NCBI GenBank assembly: GCA_938010385.1
Contig: CALLVD010000077.1
Coordinates: 1 to 45,997, forward strand
Source: an uncultured Robiginitomaculum sp.
GTDB lineage: Bacteria; Pseudomonadota; Alphaproteobacteria; Caulobacterales; Maricaulaceae
Direction: 5' to 3'
Length of the DNA: 45,997 nt
The notes beneath the pieces were generated by a model. The model saw only the letters and a list, made by a program, of their open reading frames with translations, was not told the origin of the DNA and did not search any database. Every line of letters starts with the position of its first letter. Position 1 is the stretch's first letter. A program made the position numbers and the translations under genes. This document shows, one piece after another, positions 11,470 to 19,268 of this stretch.

Positions 11470-12998
11470 CTGATATTGCTGTCGGGAAAGCTCGCTTTGC
11501 GCTCTTCCATATAGGCGAGCAGTTTAGCGTCAATTTCCGGGTCAAGCTCAGGAAGCGTATATTCGGCCAACATGGTTTTATAAGCCTTCTCCGCGCGGTC
11601 TTCGGCGGACAGGGAGCCGTCTTCGACCCATTGCTCGAAACTGTTATTGTCGGAAACATTGGATTGATAAAACGCGGTTTTAAAGTTTTTCTGCGTATGC
11701 TCACAGCCCAGGAAATGTTTGCCCGGACCGACTTCAGCAATGGCGCTCATGGCTTGGCCGTTCTCGCTCATATCCACGCCCTTGGCAAAGACCGCCATCA
11801 TGCCCGCCTGATCTGCGTCCATGATAAATTTCTCATAGCCCATGGCCAGCCCGCCTTCGAGCCAACCGGCCGTGTGAAGCATAAAGTTCACGCCGGCCAT
11901 CAGTCCGGTTTGAAGTGAGTTCGCCGATTCATATCCGGCCTGCGCATCCGGAATTTTAGAACCGTTAAACCCGCCCGCAGAGCGGAACGGAACGCCGAGC
12001 CGCCGCGCCAAAGCTGCGCCCATATTAATAATGGAGGAGGCTTCGGGCGTTCCGAAAGTCGGGGCGCCGGATTGCATGGACATGGACGTCACAAAATTCC
12101 CGTAAATCACAGGCGCGCCGGGACGGACAAGCTGCGTCAGCGCCATGCCCACCAGACCTTCGGCTAACGATTGCGCAGCAACGCCGGCCGCCGTCACAGG
12201 GGACATCGCTCCGGAGACGACAAACGGGCTCGGCATTGCGCACTGCCCTGCGCGGGCATAATGCTTGAGCGCGCCAAGCATAACGGAATCATAGGTCATC
12301 GGCGAGTTAGCATTGATGAGATTCACCAAAACGCAGTTTTCGTTCACGAAATCCTCGCCGTGAACAATCTTCATCATGTCTATCGTATCAAGCGCCCGCT
12401 CAGGCGCCGTAACGCTGCCCATCATGGCTTTGTCGGAATATTTGATATGGCTATAATTCATATCAAAATGCCGCTTGTTCACGGGCAAATCGACCGGCTC
12501 GCAAATTGTGCCGCCGCTGTGATGAATGCTCGGCGACATATAGGCAAGTTTTACGAAATTGCGAAAATCTTCGATATTCGCGTAACGACGACCGCCCTCT
12601 TTTGAATAAACAAAAGGCGGCCCGTAGGCCGGGACCAATACCGTGTTTTTACCGCCGATTTGGACATTGTTTTCGGGGTTGCGGGCATATTGCGTAAATT
12701 CAGCCGGAGCGGATTTTTTCACAATTTCACGGCACATGCCGCGCGGAAACCGAACGCGCGAACCGTCTGCCGTTGCGCCGGCTTTGACGAAATATTCGAT
12801 TGACTCAGGATCGTCTTCGATATTGATACCGACCTCTTCCAAGAGCGTATCGGCATTATGTTCCAAAATGGCCAAATCAGCGTCGCCCAGAATAGAATAT
12901 TCCGGAATATTGCGCTTGATATACGGCTCGCGTTTCGGCTTTGCCGCTGCATTTGCGGCCGCTCTTGCGGCGCGGCCGCCTCTTGCCCGTCGTGTCAT
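11466..12998 (-). CDS. MttB-family (non-pyrrolysine) corrinoid methyltransferase, MtgB-like
   Basis: Trimethylamine methyltransferase family proteins move a methyl group from a quaternary or tertiary amine to Co(I) of a corrinoid protein; MtgB members, which lack pyrrolysine, use glycine betaine and give dimethylglycine. The 510-residue sequence has the family features NADTLLEEVGI, GPPFVYSKEGGRRYA, VTAPERALDTI, RPGAPVIYGNFVTSMSMQSG and GPGKHFLGCEHT. The frame is open throughout, so no amber-encoded pyrrolysine is used. The ATG at 12998 is preceded by AAAGGG at six nt; an upstream TTG at 13019 would add seven residues. The N-terminus is Arg/Ala-rich (RRARGGRAARAAAN). It is the last gene of the corrinoid operon and its start lies 89 nt after the activator gene. 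Glycine betaine is the best guess given the locus; other betaines (proline betaine, carnitine) are substrates of some relatives. Confidence 0.88.
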   Translation of the reverse strand: MTRRARGGRAARAAANAAAKPKREPYIKRNIPEYSILGDADLAILEHNADTLLEEVGINIEDDPESIEYFVKAGATADGSRVRFPRGMCREIVKKSAPAEFTQYARNPENNVQIGGKNTVLVPAYGPPFVYSKEGGRRYANIEDFRNFVKLAYMSPSIHHSGGTICEPVDLPVNKRHFDMNYSHIKYSDKAMMGSVTAPERALDTIDMMKIVHGEDFVNENCVLVNLINANSPMTYDSVMLGALKHYARAGQCAMPSPFVVSGAMSPVTAAGVAAQSLAEGLVGMALTQLVRPGAPVIYGNFVTSMSMQSGAPTFGTPEASSIINMGAALARRLGVPFRSAGGFNGSKIPDAQAGYESANSLQTGLMAGVNFMLHTAGWLEGGLAMGYEKFIMDADQAGMMAVFAKGVDMSENGQAMSAIAEVGPGKHFLGCEHTQKNFKTAFYQSNVSDNNSFEQWVEDGSLSAEDRAEKAYKTMLAEYTLPELDPEIDAKLLAYMEERKASFPDSNIS

Positions 12999-13087
12999 AA
13001 TGAGCCCTTTATGAATCAATGATATCTGACTTGTGAATGCGCCCGCCCGCAGTGATAGGGAACATAATAAATAGTTATGCAGCGCCC

Positions 13088-15025
13088 TTATTCGGAACGG
13101 CTGCGGCGACGGCGGCGACCGGCATTGGCGGGCGCTTTTTCCGCGGTCGGGAATTTCATGGCGTCGACAAAATAGTCTTGGAATTTCGGCTCAGTAGCGG
13201 TTTCCATTTTCTCAATCGTTTTCACCGCTTCGATGATATTACGTTTTTCCTGCACGTTCAGCAAAGCCATGGCCGCGCCCATGCCGGCGGCATTACCGAT
13301 AGAGCGGATAATGCCGGCCGGTGCCATGGGCACAATGCCGATCTCGGATACATATTTCGGATCCAAATGCGTCCCGAACGCGCCGGCCAGCAAGACTTCA
13401 TCAAAGCTTTCGCAGCCAATAGATTCGGCCAGTAATTGCGCGCCGGCATAAAGCGCGGCTTTGGCAAGCTGCACAGAGCGGATGTCGGTTTGCTTGACGT
13501 AAATCGGATTTTGCGGCTTATCGAGCAGCAAATATTTCCAAACATTGCCCTCTTGTGAAAACCGGTGCGGAGCCAGCTCGGGCTTAAAAAGTCCGCTTTG
13601 ATCGATAAGCCCGGCATTGGCCAATTCAACCATAACTTCAAAAATTCCGGAGCCGCAAATGCCGGTAATTTTGTGATCGCCTACTTTGCCGTCCGTGTCA
13701 GAAATCCAATCATCATGTCCGATAATCTTGACGCGCCCGTCTTTGGTGACGGGGTCGATGCGCACGCGCTCTATCGCGCCCAAAGACGCCCTCACGCCGG
13801 AGCTGATTTCTGCGCCTTCCAGCGCCGGGCCGGTCGGGGAGGACGCCGCAGCAATTTTGCCGTTATGGGACAAAACGATTTCCGCGTTTGTGCCGATGTC
13901 CACCAGAAGCGTCGAGCCGGTTTTCATCGCGTTCATTTGCGTCAGATAAGCCGCCGCCGTATCCGCGCCGACATGACCGCCGATGAGCGGAAACCACGAC
14001 ACGCGCGCGGCATCAGGCAAGTCTAAATCCAAATCGCGCGCCGGCAGATCCAGCCAGTGCTTGACGGCCAGCGTGAACGGCGCAACGCCAAGCTCGACCG
14101 GGTTAATACCGTTAAACAGGTGGTGCATAATCGGATTGCCGACCATGACCACTTCGAGAAATTGATCGGCGTTCAGCTCTAAGCTCTCAATCGCGCCGGT
14201 CAGCAGGCTGTTAATTTGCTTTCGGATTTCCGCAGTCAGGCGGGCCTCGCCGCCTTTGTTCATCATGATATAGGACACGCGGCTCATCAAATCTTCGCCG
14301 TAGCGGATTTGCGGATTCATCGCCGCTTTTTCAAACACCAAAGCCCCGGTGGACAGGTTAAATACATAAAGCGCCACAGAAGTCGATCCGACATCAATTG
14401 CCGCGCCGTAAGCGTCCGCGCCGACCGGCGGCCAGACGTCGATAATCTCGCACCCGTCGCGCACAACGCAAATCACGGTGCGATCGTTTTCTTTGAGCAA
14501 ATTTTGGATTTTTATCAGCACGCGGTGGCTTGGCCGCGCGGTGACGCCACTCTCGGCCAACGCTTCAGACAGCGCTTCGCCGTCACTGGGATTGTCTTCC
14601 AAGGTCGGGACATCCAGCTTGACCATATGCAGTTTGACCGACGGATTGATATCCGTCTCAAAAACCGTGCTTTGCTTTTTAATCGCTGTTTCCGTCTCGC
14701 GGGAGCTGTCAGGGATTTCGACGACTAAATCCCTCATGACTTTGGCACGGCAAGACAGGCGGCGGCCGGTTTCCATTTCGCCGTCGTGAATGGCTTTTTT
14801 CTCCGTCGGGGTCAGCTTGCCCAGCGCGTTTTCCGTGACATCGACTTTAAACTTGGGATAGCTGCCGGGCTCTACTTCGATTTGACAGCGTTTGCACAGC
14901 CCTTTGCCGCCGCAAATGCTTTGAATATCCACGCCGGAGCGCAGCCCCGCCTCATAGACAGTTTCGCCGTGCTCGGCGGTCGTTTGAATACCGCTCGGCG
15001 TAAAAATCAGTGTGTGCGTAGCCAT
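13088..15025 (-). CDS. Reductive activator of corrinoid protein (ferredoxin domain + ASKHA/DUF4445, RACo/RamA-like)
   Basis: Corrinoid proteins are accidentally oxidised to inactive Co(II); activators of this family return them to Co(I) using an iron-sulfur cluster and ATP. This 645-residue protein has an N-terminal [2Fe-2S] ferredoxin domain with Cys38, Cys44, Cys47 and Cys92 (SICGGKGLCKRC, then LSCRA), a linker domain, and a C-terminal ASKHA ATPase with phosphate-type motifs AIDVGSTSVALYVF and LLVDIGTNAEIVL, and a late GNAAGMGAAMAL. The last residues are strongly basic (GRRRRRSRSE), like tails on other products of this operon. It lies between the GFA gene (3-nt gap) and the MttB gene. In an aerobe such a protein would be needed constantly. 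Confidence 0.88.
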   Translation of the reverse strand: MATHTLIFTPSGIQTTAEHGETVYEAGLRSGVDIQSICGGKGLCKRCQIEVEPGSYPKFKVDVTENALGKLTPTEKKAIHDGEMETGRRLSCRAKVMRDLVVEIPDSSRETETAIKKQSTVFETDINPSVKLHMVKLDVPTLEDNPSDGEALSEALAESGVTARPSHRVLIKIQNLLKENDRTVICVVRDGCEIIDVWPPVGADAYGAAIDVGSTSVALYVFNLSTGALVFEKAAMNPQIRYGEDLMSRVSYIMMNKGGEARLTAEIRKQINSLLTGAIESLELNADQFLEVVMVGNPIMHHLFNGINPVELGVAPFTLAVKHWLDLPARDLDLDLPDAARVSWFPLIGGHVGADTAAAYLTQMNAMKTGSTLLVDIGTNAEIVLSHNGKIAAASSPTGPALEGAEISSGVRASLGAIERVRIDPVTKDGRVKIIGHDDWISDTDGKVGDHKITGICGSGIFEVMVELANAGLIDQSGLFKPELAPHRFSQEGNVWKYLLLDKPQNPIYVKQTDIRSVQLAKAALYAGAQLLAESIGCESFDEVLLAGAFGTHLDPKYVSEIGIVPMAPAGIIRSIGNAAGMGAAMALLNVQEKRNIIEAVKTIEKMETATEPKFQDYFVDAMKFPTAEKAPANAGRRRRRSRSE

Positions 15026-15028
15026 GAT

Positions 15029-15454
15029 TTAAAGGTCAAATTCCTCTGTCGGGCGCGTGCCGTCGGGCGGGTAAGTGTCATATTGCGGCAGGCCGTCTGT
15101 AATGTCGTAATAATCGCCTTTTTGCGAGACAAAAATGTGGCCTTTTACCGCGAGGCCGTCAGACCCGTTCAGGCTGCCCGCCAGAATGCTGATTGTATCA
15201 AAATCGGCAGCGTTCCAGAAAAGATAGCTGCCGCACGCGGCGCAATGGCCGGATTTTGTCCTGTCTGAAACAGGAAGCCAGTTCACATCACCTTCAATCG
15301 TAATGTCTTCGCGCTTCGCCCCGGCAGCCGCAATATAATATCCCGTCAAATGCTGACACTGTTTGCAATGGCAATACCAAATGTCTGTCAGATTGACGGC
15401 GGAGTACGTCACCCCGCCGCATAAGCATTTTCCGGTATGGACAGTATCAGCCAC
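15029..15454 (-). CDS. GFA/CENP-V-family zinc protein
   Basis: This 141-residue protein carries the paired cysteine motifs of the GFA family: GKCLCGGVTYS, YCHCKQCQHLTG and GHCAACGSYLFW, which together bind zinc. Founding members speed glutathione-formaldehyde adduct formation, but most have no proven activity. The start is taken as GTG 15454, giving MADTVHTGKCLC; it overlaps the upstream methyltransferase by 8 nt and has GGAGG at a good distance, embedded in that gene's Arg/Gly-rich tail codons. A longer frame up to 15607 would run through the methyltransferase in another frame. Sitting in a one-carbon operon, a role in handling formaldehyde leaking from demethylation is plausible but inferred. 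Confidence 0.78.
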   Translation of the reverse strand: MADTVHTGKCLCGGVTYSAVNLTDIWYCHCKQCQHLTGYYIAAAGAKREDITIEGDVNWLPVSDRTKSGHCAACGSYLFWNAADFDTISILAGSLNGSDGLAVKGHIFVSQKGDYYDITDGLPQYDTYPPDGTRPTEEFDL

Positions 15455-16358
15455 GGCGGCGACCTCCGCCGCGCCGCCCGGCCCGGCCGCCGCGGCCGCC
15501 TTCACCCGCAGCGGGCTTGGGCCGGTAATTCTGAATCCAATTACTGCAATCCGCGTCATTGCCGTTGAGGATGTCCGCCGCGCGCACGGCCGGCACAAGG
15601 CCGTCATCCAGCACGTTTACAATCGCCGAAGTCATGCCGGAGCAGGACAGCATGGGTAAAAATGCATTGTTAATCGTATGACGGTTGGGCAAGCCAAAGG
15701 CGACGTTGGACGCGCCGCAGGTCGTATTCACGCCCAGCTCGTTTCTCAGGCGGTGAAGCATTCTAAAGACATCTTTACCGGCATTATTCACCGCGCCAAT
15801 CGGCATAACAAGCGGGTCAACAACCACGTCTTCCGGCTTAATGCCATAGTCTGATGCGCGGTTGACGATACGTTTGGCCACTTCAAAGCGCACGTCCGGG
15901 TCTTCGGAAATCCCGGTATCGTCATTGGAAATCGCCACAACGGCGCAGTCATATTTCGCGACCAGGGGCAGGATACGCTCCATCACCTCTTCTTCAGCTG
16001 TGGTCGAGTTGAGCAAAGGGCGACCTTTATAGACTTTCAGGCCTTCTTCGAGCGCGTCCATAATCGAGCTGTCGATACACAGCGGCACATCAACCAAGCT
16101 TTGGATTAACGGGATGACTTCGGACATAATTTTTGGCTCATCGGCCAGCGGCACACCGACATTAACGTCGAGCACTTGCGCGCCGGCTTCAACCTGCGCG
16201 ATCGCTTCTTTTTCGACGCGCCAATAATTATGCTCTTTGAGCTCTTTGGAAAAGAGCTTGCGGCCGGTCGGGTTGATGCGCTCTCCGATCATGGTGAAAG
16301 CATCATCAAAACCGATGACGTGTTCTTTGGTGGCCGAAGCCAAGATAGTGCGTGCCAT
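15447..16358 (-). CDS. Methyltetrahydrofolate:corrinoid methyltransferase (pterin-binding, AcsE/MtvA-like)
   Basis: This enzyme moves the methyl group between the corrinoid protein and tetrahydrofolate; with an MttB partner the direction is methyl-Co(III) to methyl-THF. The 303-residue TIM barrel shows pterin-binding motifs in order: FTMIGERINPTGR (about 22-34), VLDVNVG, PLCIDSSIMDALEEGLK, LLNSTTAEEE, DPLVMPIG and CGASNVAFGLPNRH. It resembles CH3-THF:corrinoid methyltransferases, not dihydropteroate synthase, because of the GASNVAFGLP loop and the neighbours. The last 20 or so residues are an Arg/Gly tail (GGRGGRAGRRGGGRRRG) outside the usual fold. It starts 12 nt after metF and overlaps the GFA gene by 8 nt. 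Confidence 0.9.
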   Translation of the reverse strand: MARTILASATKEHVIGFDDAFTMIGERINPTGRKLFSKELKEHNYWRVEKEAIAQVEAGAQVLDVNVGVPLADEPKIMSEVIPLIQSLVDVPLCIDSSIMDALEEGLKVYKGRPLLNSTTAEEEVMERILPLVAKYDCAVVAISNDDTGISEDPDVRFEVAKRIVNRASDYGIKPEDVVVDPLVMPIGAVNNAGKDVFRMLHRLRNELGVNTTCGASNVAFGLPNRHTINNAFLPMLSCSGMTSAIVNVLDDGLVPAVRAADILNGNDADCSNWIQNYRPKPAAGEGGRGGRAGRRGGGRRRG

Positions 16359-16370
16359 ATTAAATATGTC

Positions 16371-17414
16371 CTAGTTAACTGTTCCGATTGTTGTATCTGC
16401 TGTGTCCGGAGACCAAGGCGTACGGCCGTCCAATACGCCGGAGCGCTTGACCACATCCCCGACCCATTTCTCCTGTCGATAGGCCATGACGTGCACGCCG
16501 GAAGTGCCCGGTAATTCTTTAATTTGCTGCATCAGTTCAATGCAGATATTACGCCCTTCTTTAAGGGGTTTGTCGGCCCCTTCAAGGCGTTTGATGATAG
16601 GGTCCGGGATATGCACGCCCGGCACATTTTCGCGCATCCATTTGGCTGTGCGCGCAGACGGCAAGACGCCGACGCCCGGCAGAATAAATGCTTTCTCCGG
16701 CAAGCCCATATCAACGGCCCGTGCCATGAAATCGCGCAGCACGTCCATATCAAAGCAATATTGCGATTGGATATACTCCGCGCCGGCGTCAATTTTCTTG
16801 GCCAGCTGATCAATGCGCCGATCAACAGGCGGCACAAACGGGTTGATCGTGCTGCCGATAAAAAGCTTTGGCGCATAGTCCAGCTTGCGTCCGGAGAGGA
16901 ACCGCGATTCCTCGCGCAGGATTTTCAATGTGCGGGTCAGCGAAACAGAGTCGAGATCAAATACCGGCTTGGCTTCCGGATGATCGCCCGCCTGCACCCC
17001 GTCCCCGGACAGGCACAGCGCGTTACACACGCCAAGCGCCGCAGCGCCCAATGCGTCACCCTGAATGGCAATGCGATTGCGATCGCGGCAGGACATTTGC
17101 AAAATCGGCGAATAGCCCACGCGGGTCAGGATAGCGCAAACGGCCAGACTGCTCATATGGCAATGCGCGCCGGACCCGTCCGTCGCGTTGATGGCATCGA
17201 CATAGCCGTCAAACAGCGAGGCGCGGGTTAAAACTTCGTCCGGGTCGGCGCTGTCCGGCGGCGCGATTTCGGTGGTGACAGCGAAAAAACCGGCGCGAAG
17301 GACTTGCTCAAACCGGCCGTGCGACACGTGGCCCGGCAGCTGCGGAAGCGGATCGCCGGGATTGGTGCCGACGCGCTTAACGTCCTGCACATCTGTTACG
17401 TCCGCCTCAGACAT
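16371..17414 (-). CDS. metF: Methylenetetrahydrofolate reductase family protein (MetF)
   Basis: MetF interconverts 5-methyl-THF and 5,10-methylene-THF. The 347-residue protein shows the MTHFR barrel landmarks: VTTEIAPPDSADPDEV near residue 46, the MSCRDRNRIAIQGD strand-loop, CLSGDG, AGAEYIQSQYCFD and GVHVMAYRQE. Paired with a MetV-like iron-sulfur protein and a corrinoid methyltransferase, it is expected to oxidise methyl-THF for catabolism; the methionine-biosynthesis direction is possible. The start overlaps the metV-like gene by 8 nt. FAD is the expected cofactor. It is about 50 residues longer than the short E. coli-type MetF, with an acidic N-terminal extension. Confidence 0.9.
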   Translation of the reverse strand: MSEADVTDVQDVKRVGTNPGDPLPQLPGHVSHGRFEQVLRAGFFAVTTEIAPPDSADPDEVLTRASLFDGYVDAINATDGSGAHCHMSSLAVCAILTRVGYSPILQMSCRDRNRIAIQGDALGAAALGVCNALCLSGDGVQAGDHPEAKPVFDLDSVSLTRTLKILREESRFLSGRKLDYAPKLFIGSTINPFVPPVDRRIDQLAKKIDAGAEYIQSQYCFDMDVLRDFMARAVDMGLPEKAFILPGVGVLPSARTAKWMRENVPGVHIPDPIIKRLEGADKPLKEGRNICIELMQQIKELPGTSGVHVMAYRQEKWVGDVVKRSGVLDGRTPWSPDTADTTIGTVN

Positions 17415-17889
17415 TGGTATTCTGCATCGGTTTAACGCTGACTTCCGGCCGCTTTTCGCGCGCCAGTTTCAGCCACGTTGATTTACCTTTGTCGCGGTGA
17501 TCGCCCGAAAATTCGACATCTTTAATCACGTCGCCGTTTTTCATACGCTCTGACCCGTCCCACGCCAGAACCCAGACGCACTTCATATCCGGCTTGACTT
17601 CGCAATTGCCGTCCGGACGCACGCCCCCGCACGGCCCGTTACGCAGGGTTTTGGGACAATTCATCGGGCAGCTCATCCCCGTTTTGGACAGCTGGCATGA
17701 TCCGCACATTTGGCAATCAAAAAGAAAGCCTTTCAGCCCGCGCTCGGCCGCTGTAATCGGGCGGTCCAGCTTGGTTCCAAACACTTTGGTAATGCCGCGC
17801 AGGGTCGCCAAAATGACAGGATTAGACGCGTTATAAAGCGCCTCCATAAAGCGGGCGCGGCGCACCGACCATAACCGAACTTTATACAT
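17407..17889 (-). CDS. MetV-like iron-sulfur partner of MetF (MTHFR C-terminal domain family)
   Basis: The 160-residue protein contains a dense cysteine cluster, CQMCGSCQLSKTGMSCPMNC then CGGVRPDGNCEV and MKCVWV, the signature of the methylene-THF reductase C-terminal domain (PF12225). In acetogens the homologous MetV forms a complex with MetF and carries [4Fe-4S] clusters. Such clusters would link methyl-THF oxidation or reduction to an electron carrier. The gene overlaps DUF1638 by 8 nt upstream and metF by 8 nt downstream, so stoichiometric expression is likely. The electron partner here is unknown. The basic N-terminus (MYKVRLWSVRRARF) is not a signal peptide. Confidence 0.82.
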   Translation of the reverse strand: MYKVRLWSVRRARFMEALYNASNPVILATLRGITKVFGTKLDRPITAAERGLKGFLFDCQMCGSCQLSKTGMSCPMNCPKTLRNGPCGGVRPDGNCEVKPDMKCVWVLAWDGSERMKNGDVIKDVEFSGDHRDKGKSTWLKLAREKRPEVSVKPMQNTNV

Positions 17890-18526
17890 GGGCAGGCTCT
17901 CCCTTCGCGGACTCTATAAAGGTTTTCAAATCATCATACAGCAGGCCATAGCCTGTATCGCGCCGCTCAAAGTCAAGGCCGAGTTTATCTGCTGCGGCTT
18001 TGGCTTTGGCCGTAATCGCGGCATCATCAGTCTGCGCCAGATAGACAACCCGCTTATAATTGGCGAAATACATGCCGAGCAGGTCCGGATAGCGGTCCAG
18101 CCCCATGCCCTTCCAGATCAGGGTTTCAAAATGCAGCGCCAGATAATCAGTCAGGAAAAAGCTGCCGAGCTCTTCCTGCATCATGGCGTCAAATTCAGGC
18201 AGGCCGGCAAAAAATGCATAGCAATGGGCGCCCGGCAGGCGGGTGGCTTTCGGATAAGTCTCCAGTAATCGGTCCAAACCACCGCCGGTCCCGCAATCGC
18301 CATAGCCTATCAAGATGCGGTCATACTCATCGCCGCGCGCGTCCAATATGGCCTTCATATCGGGCACGATGTTTTGCGGCGTATTATGATAGCCGGCCGG
18401 CAGACATTGCAGGTCAAATTCGACGCCAAGCATCGATTTGAGCTGCACAAGCTCCTTGGCAATCGCGCCGCAAGCCAGCACTAACAGCCGATTGCCCTGC
18501 GCTGATATGTTAGCGCGGCCGGACAC
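17882..18526 (-). CDS. DUF1638 protein (unknown function, corrinoid-operon associated)
   Basis: This 214-residue protein starts with a Rossmann-like strand, NRLLVLACGAIAKELV, followed by LQCLPAGYHNTPQ, ILIGYGDCGTGGGLDRLL, LPGAHCYAFFAG and FFLTDYLALHFETLIW. These match DUF1638, whose members sit beside MttB-type methyltransferases and corrinoid proteins. The cysteines at ACG, LQC, GDC and AHC with nearby histidine could bind metal or a corrinoid, but this is speculative. The gene begins 4 nt after the corrinoid-protein gene and overlaps the metV-like gene by 8 nt. No catalytic function is established; an accessory role in cobamide or methyl transfer is inferred from context only. Confidence 0.8.
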   Translation of the reverse strand: MSGRANISAQGNRLLVLACGAIAKELVQLKSMLGVEFDLQCLPAGYHNTPQNIVPDMKAILDARGDEYDRILIGYGDCGTGGGLDRLLETYPKATRLPGAHCYAFFAGLPEFDAMMQEELGSFFLTDYLALHFETLIWKGMGLDRYPDLLGMYFANYKRVVYLAQTDDAAITAKAKAAADKLGLDFERRDTGYGLLYDDLKTFIESAKGEPAHV

Positions 18527-18530
18527 GGCT

Positions 18531-19220
18531 TTAGCGGTTCTTTCCGACGATAGCTTTCGCCAGCTCTGAACTCATCGCGGCGTCTCGTCCGTAAGTGTGC
18601 GCGTTGATCGCGTCGGCAAATTCTTGGTTCAGCGGCGCGCCGCCGACCATGACCGGCAGGTCTTTGAGCATATCACGCTTGTCGAGTTCCTCAATCACAA
18701 CGCCCATATAGGGCATGGTCGTAGTCAACAGCGCGGACATGCCGAGGATCGCCGGATCATGCTCATCAATGGCGTGCAGGAACTGATCAACATCGGTGTT
18801 AATGCCCAAATCGACCACTTCAAAGCCGGCGCCTTCCAGCATCATGCCGACAAGGTTTTTGCCAATGTCATGAATGTCGCCCTTTACCGTGCCGATAACA
18901 AATGTTCCGACAGAGGAATTCACCGAGCTGTTGGCCAGAATCGGCCGCAGCAAGCCCATACCGCCCTTCATGGCGTTCGCGCTCTGCAGCACTTCCGGCA
19001 CAAATAAGATACCGTCGCGGAAATCTTCGCCGACAATTCGCATCCCTTCAACAAGCGCATCATTGAGCACCATATTGGCATCCCAACCCCGATCCAGCAG
19101 GATTTGCGTGCCTTCGGTGACTTCGGGAATCATGCCGTCATACAAATCATCCTGCATTTGGGCGACAAGTTCGTTGTCGTCTAAGTCCTTAAGGATGATA
19201 TCTTCGTCTTGATCGCTCAT
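18531..19220 (-). CDS. Corrinoid (B12-binding) methyl-carrier protein, MttC/MtgC-like
   Basis: This 229-residue cytosolic protein carries the methyl group on cobalt between the MttB-family enzyme and the THF methyltransferase. An N-terminal helical cap (about 15-95, with LYDGMIPEVTEGTQILLDRG and FVPEVLQSANAMKGGMGLL) precedes the Rossmann B12 domain with the base-off/His-on motif Asp115-x-His117-x-x-Gly120 (VKGDIHDIGKNLV), GMSALLTTTMPYM and VMVGGAPLN. It has a good AGGAG ribosome site eight nt before ATG. It lies 48 nt downstream of fhs; that gap holds only a weak A/T-rich inverted repeat. The family's size and motifs are fully preserved. Confidence 0.92.
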   Translation of the reverse strand: MSDQDEDIILKDLDDNELVAQMQDDLYDGMIPEVTEGTQILLDRGWDANMVLNDALVEGMRIVGEDFRDGILFVPEVLQSANAMKGGMGLLRPILANSSVNSSVGTFVIGTVKGDIHDIGKNLVGMMLEGAGFEVVDLGINTDVDQFLHAIDEHDPAILGMSALLTTTMPYMGVVIEELDKRDMLKDLPVMVGGAPLNQEFADAINAHTYGRDAAMSSELAKAIVGKNR

Positions 19221-19268
19221 TTAGCGCTCCTGAAATGTAACATATAAAAGATTTCTTATATCTTTATA

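Noticed and set aside
11466-12998. Pyrrolysine-encoding amber codon in the MttB-family gene
   Set aside because: The frame is open for 510 codons with no internal TAG, so this is the non-pyrrolysine type; no pyl genes are in the window.
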